From: Polystyrenella longa | GTDB taxonomy: Bacteria; Planctomycetota; Planctomycetia; Planctomycetales; Planctomycetaceae | Length of the DNA stretch: 64,000 bases | Direction: 5' to 3' | Assembly: GCF_007750395.1 (NCBI RefSeq) | Contig: NZ_CP036281.1 | Location: forward strand, 2,999,001-3,063,000 | In this document: piece after piece, positions 56,156 through 64,000 of the stretch | Layout: every line of letters starts with the position of its first letter | Position numbering within the stretch: the stretch's first letter is position 1 | Notes under the pieces: model-generated | The model's database searches: none | Told to the model about the DNA's origin: nothing | What the model saw: only the letters and a program-made list of their open reading frames with translations | Position numbers and translations under genes: made by a program

Positions 56156-59100
56156 TTAATTAATTTCGGTGCCCACTGGTGTCGCCGGTTCTATGGAACT
56201 GCTTTCGGAACTATTTTCAAACAGCTCATCTCCATCAGTAATACGAAACAATCGATGCATCCAGCCACCAATGTCGTCGAAAAAGGTGTAAAGTACGGGA
56301 ATCGCCAATAACGTCAGCAGAAGTGAAAAACTCTGACCACCAACCGCGAGAACTGCGATCGACCTGCGTTCTTCCGCTCCGGGACCAGTCGCAATCAATA
56401 AGGGCATCAAGCCTGCGACGAACGAGACCGTTGTCATCAGAATAGGACGAAGTCGGTCCCGGTTGGCCTGCATAATCGCATCATGTCGATCCAACCCTTC
56501 GGCACGCAATGCGTTGGTATGGTCGACTTGTAAAATGGCCGCTTTCTTCACGACACCAAACAGAACCAGAATCCCGAGTGCGGAATAAAGGTTCAAGGTT
56601 TCACCTCCAAAATGCAAACTCAACAGTCCGAAAGGAACAGCGAGAGGAAGTGATAGTAAGATCACGAAAGGATGTACCAGGTTTTCGTACTGGGCGGCGA
56701 GCACGATATACATCAGGACGAAAGAGAGGATGAAGGTCCAACCAAAGTCTGCGAGCGTTCTTTCCAACTCGCGACCACCTCCGAGAACCTGTGTACCATA
56801 ACCGGAAGGGATTCCCACTTCATCCGCAGCCGCGCGGAGCGCATCAATCCTGTCAGCCAAGGCATAGCCGCCGGCGATGTTCGCTCGCACGGAAACCATT
56901 CGTTGACGATTTAGCCGGTCAATACGGGATGCCGATTCTTTATGTTCAAAACGTACCAGGTTATCCATGCGAACGGTGATCGGTCGCGAGCGCAATTCTT
57001 CATTCACAATTACATTTTCGTCTGCTTCGGACCCGCCGCGAACAAATAGTTGTGAAATTGAATCGATATTGTTCCGGTCAATTCCTACGAGTCGAAGTTC
57101 AACGTCATAGGCATCACTGGCAGTCTCGTCACGATAGCGGGATACGCGGTCATCACCTCCAACGGCAATTCGGAGAGTATCCGCGATCTCTTGCACGTCG
57201 ATTCCCATTGCCGCCGAGCGATCACGGTCGATACGGACGAGTAACTCGGGATTATCGATTCGCAGGGTCGTGTAAACGTCGACGATACCGGGAATCTCTT
57301 TTGCTTTTTCAGCTAGTTTTGCACTGAAATCAAGCAGTTTTGGCATTTCTGGCCCCGTGGTCGCAAAGTCGATATCGACAGGCGCCCCCTGCCGCAACGA
57401 AGTCAGGTTACGCACTGAGGCCCGCATTCCTGGAATCTCACCGAGAGCCTTCCGGACCTCGGCCATTTTGTCTCGTTGAGAATAGTTTCCTTTAAAGGCT
57501 TCTCCCGGATTTCCCTTAAACAGTCCCCGAAAGAATCGCCCTATCGAGAAAGTTCTTTCCTGACTGTCCTGCAGGCGTATAAAGAACTCAGCGCTATTCA
57601 CAGAACCAAAACTTCGTGTACCGAGTGAAGTCATTACTGTTTCGATACCGTCAATACGCTGTAGCTTGGTTTCGATTAAATCGATCGCCTCACGCATGGC
57701 GGTCAATGTCACCCCTTCTCTGGCTTCGGCGCGAACTTCAAACTCGGACTCATCGACATTCAGAGGAATGTAATCTCGATTGACCAACTGGGTGAGGGGA
57801 ATATTAGAGAGCATTACCAGAATAGAGATGATCAGCACTAGCCAGCGCCACCGCATCGCTTTTCCGAGCATCCACAGGTAGCTCACTTCCACCAAATGAT
57901 AGAATCCTCGGCGGGAGGCAGGTTCAGAGCCTTCGTCTTCTGGATTGACTTTCTTTTTAAGAAGCAAGCGACTGCACATCATCGGAGTCAATGTAAAACT
58001 GACGAATAGCGAAATCAGAATGGCCACCGTCGCGGTTACACCAAACTGAAACAGCATTCGACCTGTCACACTACTCAAAAACGCGACGGGCAGGAAAACG
58101 ATCACCAAAGACAACGTGGTTGCCAACACAGCCATACCGATTTCTTTGGTTCCTTTAATAGCGGCATCTCCCGGCGCCATTCCTTTCTCTTCGATGCAGT
58201 GGAAAATATTCTCCAGCACCACAATGGCATCGTCAATCACCACCCCCACCATCAGCACCAGGGCCAGCATCGTCACGTTGTTTAGTGTAAAACCAAACCA
58301 TTGCATAAAAGCGAATGTCGAAATGATCGACGTTGGAATCGCGACCGAGGCAATCAATGTAGACCGCCAGGATCGCATGAATATCAAAACCGTAATACAG
58401 GCGAGAATACTTCCCGAGATTAAATGTTGTTCAATTTCGTGCAGGGCCGAAACGATATAGCGAGACTGGTCCTGAATGATCTCTACTTTTACATCTTTAG
58501 GCAGTAATTCGCGGCACCGGGGGAGAAATTCTTTGATTCCTTCAATTACAGCGACGGTGTTCTCTCCCGATTGTCGTTGAATCTGCAGAATAACGGCCGG
58601 TTTTCCATTCAGGTGAGCGAGCGTTCTGACTTCTTTGGTAGAGTCTTCGACTCGACCAAGGTCCCCCAAACGGACGGGGGAACCGTTGATTGTCGCCACG
58701 ACAAGATCGGGAAAATCACGGGAATGCTCTAGCCGTCCCATCGTGCGTAAGGCGCGTTCTCGCATGCCTTCGTCCAGTCGTCCACCGGGCACTTCTGCAT
58801 TCTGTCGAATAATGGCTTCCCGGACTTCCATAATCGATAGCCGATGCGCGGCCAGACGCTGAGCATCAATTTCTACCTTCACAGCGCGATCAGAGGCACC
58901 TGCGATGGTAACCTCTCCGACCCCGCTGGAAGATTCAATCACGTTTTTAACGTAGTTTTCCGCGAGTACGTACAGCTCCCTCGGTGGTCGAGGGCCGGAT
59001 ACAGCCAGAGACATAATAGGCGAAGAATCGAGGTCGCGTTTCTGCACGACCGGGGGATCAATCCCGGGAGGAAGCCTGTTTAGAATACTGGAGACGGCAT

Positions 59101-59437
59101 CACGAACATCCTGAGTTGCCGCGTCAACATTACGATCGAGATCGAACGTGACAATCACAAAGGATTGTCCATCGCGTGAAATCGAACGAAGCTCATCAAT
59201 TCCGGCGACCGTGGCGACAGCATCTTCAATGGGAAGAGTGACTTCAGATTCGACTTCGCTGGAGGCAGCTCCGGGATAGGTGGTCCGCACGAAGATCGTC
59301 GGCAAGTCCATACTGGGAAAGCGGTCAACTCCCAACTGTGGGAAAGCGGTGATACCTCCGACCAGAAGAGCGGCGATCATCATCAATGCGAAGATCGGCC
59401 GTTTAACACAAATTTCAGCCAAGCGAGACAACGGCAC
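56156..59437 (-). CDS. RND-family efflux pump (AcrB/HAE-1-like permease)
   Basis: The 1093-aa protein has the full RND plan. TM1 lies at its N-terminus (RPIFALMMIAALLVGG), then the first porter domain (DRFPSMDLPTIFVRTTYPGAASSEVE). The TM4 proton-relay pair is in GVVIDDAIVVLENIF. The second large periplasmic domain begins after the FNREVD-like LTQLVNRDYIPLNVDESEFEV. It exports hydrophobic or amphipathic compounds using proton entry. It ends with a ~45-residue acidic tail. It is preceded by its adaptor gene (89 bp). No outer-membrane channel (TolC) gene is present. The second-half insert GRFFRGLFKGNPGEAFKG is unusual. Confidence 0.92.
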   Translation of the reverse strand: MPLSRLAEICVKRPIFALMMIAALLVGGITAFPQLGVDRFPSMDLPTIFVRTTYPGAASSEVESEVTLPIEDAVATVAGIDELRSISRDGQSFVIVTFDLDRNVDAATQDVRDAVSSILNRLPPGIDPPVVQKRDLDSSPIMSLAVSGPRPPRELYVLAENYVKNVIESSSGVGEVTIAGASDRAVKVEIDAQRLAAHRLSIMEVREAIIRQNAEVPGGRLDEGMRERALRTMGRLEHSRDFPDLVVATINGSPVRLGDLGRVEDSTKEVRTLAHLNGKPAVILQIQRQSGENTVAVIEGIKEFLPRCRELLPKDVKVEIIQDQSRYIVSALHEIEQHLISGSILACITVLIFMRSWRSTLIASVAIPTSIISTFAFMQWFGFTLNNVTMLALVLMVGVVIDDAIVVLENIFHCIEEKGMAPGDAAIKGTKEIGMAVLATTLSLVIVFLPVAFLSSVTGRMLFQFGVTATVAILISLFVSFTLTPMMCSRLLLKKKVNPEDEGSEPASRRGFYHLVEVSYLWMLGKAMRWRWLVLIISILVMLSNIPLTQLVNRDYIPLNVDESEFEVRAEAREGVTLTAMREAIDLIETKLQRIDGIETVMTSLGTRSFGSVNSAEFFIRLQDSQERTFSIGRFFRGLFKGNPGEAFKGNYSQRDKMAEVRKALGEIPGMRASVRNLTSLRQGAPVDIDFATTGPEMPKLLDFSAKLAEKAKEIPGIVDVYTTLRIDNPELLVRIDRDRSAAMGIDVQEIADTLRIAVGGDDRVSRYRDETASDAYDVELRLVGIDRNNIDSISQLFVRGGSEADENVIVNEELRSRPITVRMDNLVRFEHKESASRIDRLNRQRMVSVRANIAGGYALADRIDALRAAADEVGIPSGYGTQVLGGGRELERTLADFGWTFILSFVLMYIVLAAQYENLVHPFVILLSLPLAVPFGLLSLHFGGETLNLYSALGILVLFGVVKKAAILQVDHTNALRAEGLDRHDAIMQANRDRLRPILMTTVSFVAGLMPLLIATGPGAEERRSIAVLAVGGQSFSLLLTLLAIPVLYTFFDDIGGWMHRLFRITDGDELFENSSESSSIEPATPVGTEIN

Positions 59438-59526
59438 GCTCCTTTGGTGGGTAGAGTTTGGTATATGAATCTTATGGAAAGTGAAAGTCGCACAGAATGA
59501 TGTGGCCCCTATTCACAGTACATCAA

Positions 59527-60756
59527 CTACTTAGCAGGATCTCTCTGAGAAGATTTGTTTTCCGCGACCGCCCTACTCGTGACATTCACACGGGCAACTT
59601 CTCCTTCAGTCCCTGTTTGCAGGATTACGTCTCCGGATTGAAGTCCCTTGACGATTTCGATCCTTCCGTCGCGGCGTTCGCCTGTAAGAACCTGTTGTTC
59701 CTCTGCGGCTCCGTCGACGACTTTCCAGACCTTTTCTGAACCGGCGAATTCAACGAGCGCCGAAGAAGGGACAACGATGGCGGTCGCCTCTTCATCAGTC
59801 ACGACGCGACCGGTCGCAAAGAGACCACTTCGCAGTTTTCCATCGGAGTTGTCTATTAATGCCTCAAACAACAAGGAACGATTCGCCAAATCGACAGCGG
59901 GGCTGATACGAGTTACCTCGACGACCAAAGGCTCCGGTACAGACTCAATATCGAGCTCCACTTTTTGACCTTTAGAAAGTTGCAACGCATACCGTTCAGG
60001 GATCGTTCCACGAAAACGAAGTTGGTCGAGTCTCACAAGAGCAATCGCAGGATCACCGACACGAACAAATGTTCCGGGTGAAATCTGGCGAATGACCACC
60101 ATGCCTTTAAACGGAGCGTGGATGATTGTGTTTTGCAGGTCATCTTTGGCCAGCGAGACTTCAGCCTGCTTGACTCCAATCAGCGCGATCTTCTCCTGCA
60201 CGCTGTTAATGGCCGATCGATACCGCGCTTCAGCAACATCGGTGGCTGCTTGTAGTTGTTCCACTTCGGCCAGGGAAATCGAATTGCTTGATTGGAGCTG
60301 CTGAGCCCGGTCCAAGTGTGCTTTTGCTTCTCTCCACAGTGCCTTAGCCTCCATCACGGGCGGCGCCTTCTGAGGGTCAAGCGCCGAGATTGGAGTCCCC
60401 GGTTGTAATCCCAACGCCGAGCGAGTTTGTAGCAATTCAGCTTCTGCTTGTTCGACACGAAGTTTGAACTCTTCCTGCTTGATCGTGACCAGCGGCGTTC
60501 CCTCTTCCACCGAATCCCCCAAATCAACATGGACCTGATCGACTCGCCCTTCGATTTCGCTGCCGATAATCGCCCGGTCATCTGGTGTCAAATTCCCTTG
60601 ACTGCGAATCTCCCGAGGCCAGGGCTGAGGGGTCACTTCCAGTACAGCGACCTCTATCGTCGGCAATTCCTTTTCGACCGAATCAGAATCTTCATTCGTA
60701 GCGGCTGAGCCACAGCCAATGAGGAACAGCAAGGTTAGCAGCAAAAGCCGTCGCAT
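59527..60756 (-). CDS. RND efflux periplasmic adaptor (membrane fusion protein)
   Basis: The start ATG 60756 gives a lipoprotein signal (MRRLLLLTLLFLIGC, lipobox Cys at ~15). The frame is open upstream to 60927, but that part would hide the signal. The adaptor plan is clear: a lipoyl half (IIGSEIEGRVDQVHVDLGDSVEEG), an alpha-hairpin coiled coil (~115-210), the second lipoyl half (IIHAPFKGMVVIRQISPGTFVRVGD) and a beta-barrel with C-terminal LQSGDVILQTG. It would link the pump encoded 89 bp downstream to an outer-membrane channel. The Gly/Thr-rich hairpin loop has an odd PGTPISALDPQKAPP insertion. Confidence 0.9.
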   Translation of the reverse strand: MRRLLLLTLLFLIGCGSAATNEDSDSVEKELPTIEVAVLEVTPQPWPREIRSQGNLTPDDRAIIGSEIEGRVDQVHVDLGDSVEEGTPLVTIKQEEFKLRVEQAEAELLQTRSALGLQPGTPISALDPQKAPPVMEAKALWREAKAHLDRAQQLQSSNSISLAEVEQLQAATDVAEARYRSAINSVQEKIALIGVKQAEVSLAKDDLQNTIIHAPFKGMVVIRQISPGTFVRVGDPAIALVRLDQLRFRGTIPERYALQLSKGQKVELDIESVPEPLVVEVTRISPAVDLANRSLLFEALIDNSDGKLRSGLFATGRVVTDEEATAIVVPSSALVEFAGSEKVWKVVDGAAEEQQVLTGERRDGRIEIVKGLQSGDVILQTGTEGEVARVNVTSRAVAENKSSQRDPAK

Positions 60757-61097
60757 TTTTGAGATTAAGCGAGAACTGCTCGCGGGTATTTTTTTATGTC
60801 GTTCAGAAGAAGGCACAGGCAATATCCTATCGGGCTTTGGCACAATAGCAGCGCAAGCTTGCGGGGGGAGGAAGGATCTTGGGGTGGGAGGGATAAACTC
60901 AACTGGGGTTAACCAATAATGAAACACCGGAAGGGTTCGTAAGTTTCATTTAAATGAGCATACTAACCAAAATTATAGAACATAATCAGTGGCTATAGGT
61001 ACCCTTTCTCCGCAAGTTTTCAGCTGGTTTTTGCCTGACACTACCGGAGCAAGAGGTTTAATATGACTATTCGAACAGGTGATCAACCTGTTTACAG
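60757..61097. other. Region upstream of RND operon
   Basis: About 340 bp between the adaptor and the PVC-type protein, both leftward. It holds a hairpin GCGAG (60769-60773)/CTCGC (60779-60783) with a nearby A/T run, close to the adaptor start and possibly part of its mRNA leader. Confidence 0.35.
61074..61092 (-). terminator. Short hairpin after PVC-type gene
   Basis: AACAGGT (61074-61080) pairs with ACCTGTT (61086-61092), 6 nt after the stop of the heme-protein gene. It lacks a T-run. Confidence 0.35.
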
Positions 61098-64000
61098 TCA
61101 TTCCCCTGAAGAGGCGGGTGGGTTTTCCAGTAAAAATGAAATTAGATCGGCCATCTGTTGCGGGGTGATGTCTTTTTCAAGACCTTCCGGCATAAGCGAC
61201 TGCCCGGAGCTGGTGATCTCATCGATGTTTTGACGCAGAATCGTCTCCTCTTTTCCTTCAGCTCGCCTCAGGGTGATACTGGATGCCGTCTCGGCTGCGA
61301 TCACACCGATTGCAGTGCGTCCTTCATCAGTGATGACAATGTAGTTCAGAAAGTTCGGAGAGACTTCCCGGTTGGGGTCGAGAATATGAATGAGAACCTC
61401 AGCGGGTGTTCGGTTTTTAATCGTTGCCAGATTGAAACCAACGTCATGACCCTCATTACCCAGTTTATGACAAGATGTACACAAGCGACGAAAGACTTTT
61501 TCTCCTCGCATGGAATCCTTGTCCAGTTTGATCGCGGACTGATATTGCTCAATCACTTCGGACCTCGGTCCAGGTGTGTCTGTCGCGAATAACTTCGCCG
61601 CTCGTTCTTTAATCGTTGCATCCCGATTTTTCATGAGCAGACCACGACGGATAGGGGAAATCTCACTGACGGGAACACCCCCATCTTCAATCGCATCGAA
61701 TAATGCATTAATTCGTTCCGGTCGTGAGAGTAAAACTTCAACCACCTCAGTGCGTACAGTAGGAGTCAACTGTGCGTACATGACCAACAGTATTTCAGGA
61801 ACCGAAGGATCAATATACTTACCAAGGGCATCCACGGCGGCGAGTTGCAGTTCCGGTGGTTGCTGGGGATTAAGAAGTTCTTTGAAAAGTGACTTCACTT
61901 CGAGCAAGGGTTTGAGCGCAAGTAGCTGAATTGCTTCCACCTTCGTCTCTGGCTCGACATTGTCTTGACCGACAATCTCTTCTGCCGACACGAATAATTC
62001 TTCGGATAAAGTATTCTGCCGGATAACGGTAAAGACGTTTAATCGACTACGCTGCATCCCATTTCCTAATGCCGTCAGAATACCAGCTCGAACAGGATCG
62101 AATGTCGGTTCAGTTACTGTGGAAGCTTGTAGCAAATAACCGAGCAATTGCTCGATCTGGTTGGGTTGTTTGCGAATGCCAATCATTTCCGCCAATTGTT
62201 CTGCAAATTCACGTCCTTCCGACTCCATAAACGCACGGTCAGCCATCATTCCAAACAAGAGCTCCGCTTCATGACCACCGGGTGAACTGAGGATAGCCGT
62301 TCGAGTCCAGAGATCACCTGCGTCCTGCCTTGCGATCTCGGCCAAGCCTTTGCTAATGGCTTTGGAATAGCGTTCTTCAGTAACCCCGCCAATGGATAGC
62401 GCGACTTGAAACCGAACTCGTGCGTTTTCATCCCGTGTCAGTGGCATTACGTGGTCCAATAACAGCTTCTGCTCTGGTATAGCTGCTCGGGATGGAATGG
62501 GCCGAGTTTCGAGTAAACGAGTCTCGGCCAACAGGACGGCTTGCTCCCGTACGCGTGGGGACTCATCCTTAAGGGCCTGGACCACGTCGTCAAATTCGAG
62601 TGCTCCCAACCCGTTCAGAGACCAGAGCGCATGGACTTTGGCGATGGGATTTTCACTTTGGTTCAGAATATTGCGTAATGGATCAACAGCAGCCTGATCT
62701 TGTCGTTCGTAAATCAGGCGATGGGCAGTTTCGCGCCACCAGCTGTTGGGATTCTCCAATTCAGCGACCAGTTCACTAATAGTCGCACTTCCTAAGTGCG
62801 GACGCCGGTGAACCTGATGGCCTTCCGGGTAGGATGGCGGCGCCAGTCGATAAATCCGTCCCCGATCGCGACCGCTCTCGAGGTCGAGATGAGCTTTAAT
62901 GTCATCCGGAATCGACCAGGGGTGTTCGATCGTCTCGCGATACATGTCCAGAACATGGAGGGTTCCATCGGGGGCATTCACAAAGTTGACGGGGCGGAAC
63001 CAGTTGTCCGTCGATGCCAGGAAATCGACTTCATCCTGAGCCCGATTGGCAATAAATGTCGGACCAGCCGCTTCCAGCTGATAGCGCATCACCAAGTTTC
63101 CAGCGACTTCGGCAATGAATGCGTTTCCATAAAACTCTTCAGGATACGCAGCACCGCGATAAATCGTGATCCCACTGGACGAGGTCACATATCCCGTAGC
63201 AGCCATTTCACTCCGTGGAGATTTCTTCGTGGCATCTGACGCGAGTCGTTGGGCATTGATCACTCGCCAGGGTTCAGGAGGGCTGATGCGAAATACCTGA
63301 ATGGCGTCGCCTGCAACGGCGGAATCGTTAATTGCCTGACTGACGGGTAAGTCGGGATTCCGCGCGAGATATTTTTCCTGCAGGACGATATGCTGGGCGG
63401 GATTGCGAATGTTACAGATGTATCGATTTCCGAAATCATCGAACGTATTTCCAAACCGGGCGCCCCCAGTCAATACTTCAAACGAGTTGTCCGTCGGATC
63501 AATACGAAAATCATTTCGACGAAATTGAATCGGTTTGGCGCCGGGATCATCTCCCGGGGTAATGGAACCTCCATTACTTCCACCGGCAGCGTAGATTTTA
63601 TGATCGAGTCCCCACTTTAGATTGTTCATCACTGCTTGAACATTGAATTTACGGAAGCCAGTGAACACCTTCTGGCGGATATCGGCTTTGCGGTCCCCGT
63701 CGGTATCTTTGAAGTACCAGAGGTCGGGAGTGGCGGCGACGAAGATGCCCCCTTTCCAGAAGGCGACGCCCGTTGGCCAGGAAAGCTTATCGGCAAAGAT
63801 ATCACTCTTGTCGAACTTTCCGTCGCCATCCGTGTCTTCCAGAATCCGAACGCGTCCGATGGGGAGCGATGTTTGTTCCTGCCAGGCGACATCGTGTTCG
63901 GGCCCTGTGTAAGGGTAGTCGCTCATTTCTACGACATAGGCGAGGCCGTTTTCGTCATACTGCATTGCAACCGGGTCGTAAACCAAGGGTTCAGCGGCCA
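61098..64000 (-). CDS. PVC-type heme-binding CxxCH protein, 5' end outside window
   Basis: The frame runs off the right edge (residues before the first visible TTG read AAEP, as in the usual FAAEPLV start of the domain), so the signal peptide is missing. The first ~380 residues form the seven-bladed propeller of planctomycete membrane-bound dehydrogenase-like proteins: PTGVAFWKGGIFVAATPDLWYFKDTDGDRK shows blade edges and a calcium loop. HEAT repeats follow (~395-800). The C-terminal cytochrome-c module has one CTSCH heme motif and a distal Met region (SGQSLMPEGLEKD). The family is a planctomycete hallmark, possibly in sugar or alcohol oxidation, without firm biochemistry. Confidence 0.88.
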   Translation of the reverse strand, partial: AAEPLVYDPVAMQYDENGLAYVVEMSDYPYTGPEHDVAWQEQTSLPIGRVRILEDTDGDGKFDKSDIFADKLSWPTGVAFWKGGIFVAATPDLWYFKDTDGDRKADIRQKVFTGFRKFNVQAVMNNLKWGLDHKIYAAGGSNGGSITPGDDPGAKPIQFRRNDFRIDPTDNSFEVLTGGARFGNTFDDFGNRYICNIRNPAQHIVLQEKYLARNPDLPVSQAINDSAVAGDAIQVFRISPPEPWRVINAQRLASDATKKSPRSEMAATGYVTSSSGITIYRGAAYPEEFYGNAFIAEVAGNLVMRYQLEAAGPTFIANRAQDEVDFLASTDNWFRPVNFVNAPDGTLHVLDMYRETIEHPWSIPDDIKAHLDLESGRDRGRIYRLAPPSYPEGHQVHRRPHLGSATISELVAELENPNSWWRETAHRLIYERQDQAAVDPLRNILNQSENPIAKVHALWSLNGLGALEFDDVVQALKDESPRVREQAVLLAETRLLETRPIPSRAAIPEQKLLLDHVMPLTRDENARVRFQVALSIGGVTEERYSKAISKGLAEIARQDAGDLWTRTAILSSPGGHEAELLFGMMADRAFMESEGREFAEQLAEMIGIRKQPNQIEQLLGYLLQASTVTEPTFDPVRAGILTALGNGMQRSRLNVFTVIRQNTLSEELFVSAEEIVGQDNVEPETKVEAIQLLALKPLLEVKSLFKELLNPQQPPELQLAAVDALGKYIDPSVPEILLVMYAQLTPTVRTEVVEVLLSRPERINALFDAIEDGGVPVSEISPIRRGLLMKNRDATIKERAAKLFATDTPGPRSEVIEQYQSAIKLDKDSMRGEKVFRRLCTSCHKLGNEGHDVGFNLATIKNRTPAEVLIHILDPNREVSPNFLNYIVITDEGRTAIGVIAAETASSITLRRAEGKEETILRQNIDEITSSGQSLMPEGLEKDITPQQMADLISFLLENPPASSGE

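Overview
The window reads as a chromosomal stretch of a planctomycete, probably a marine or salt-exposed member of the Planctomycetaceae. This is inferred from gene content, not from a marker gene. The clues are a very large PVC-type CxxCH heme-binding protein, a secreted multiheme protein, a GxDLY-type SGNH esterase, membrane-anchored Hanks-type kinases, a secreted FAD oxidoreductase with a C-terminal beta-sandwich, a fused SecDF, and a complete ectABC operon. Ribosome-binding sites are weak or absent at many starts. I found no rRNA, tRNA, CRISPR array, insertion sequence or prophage. Genes at both edges are cut by the window.

Left part (1-16.6 kb): the tail of a multiheme protein and a secreted esterase share a bidirectional hairpin. 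A sensor-kinase gene is followed by an unknown small gene. Then come a rhodanese, a secreted FAD oxidoreductase with an alpha/beta hydrolase, and a plus-strand run of pepT, an unknown membrane protein, a DapA-fold enzyme, a dimethylformamidase-like protein and scpB. A ketoacyl-synthase homologue that has lost its catalytic cysteine faces this run.

Middle (16.6-43.8 kb): a ~1 kb gene-poor gap is followed by a SirB1-type protein, a TPR lipoprotein, an APH-fold kinase, an exported Cys/Pro/Glu-rich protein and hisN. An SSS symporter is divergent from ectABC, suggesting a linked osmoadaptation locus (synthesis plus possible uptake). Two GT2 glycosyltransferases, a DUF4432 mutarotase-fold protein, a DEAD-box helicase with a structured upstream region, ftsH, two divergent Gfo/Idh/MocA oxidoreductases, a haloalkane-dehalogenase/OleB-like hydrolase, bioF, an M24 peptidase, trxB and a FabI-like reductase follow.

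Right part (44-64 kb): a GspF-type protein precedes tgt-yajC-secDF, the classic Sec accessory order with SecD and SecF fused. After an exported unknown protein comes a minus-strand block that looks co-transcribed: a zinc-ribbon membrane protein with a 15-bp tandem-repeat tail, a six-TM Ser/Thr kinase, and a voltage-gated K+ channel. An RND efflux pair (adaptor and pump, without an outer-membrane factor) and the PVC-type heme protein close the window.

The best candidates for something undescribed are the zinc-ribbon/kinase/K+-channel block, the cysteine-less ketoacyl synthase, and the DapA-like/dimethylformamidase-like pair.
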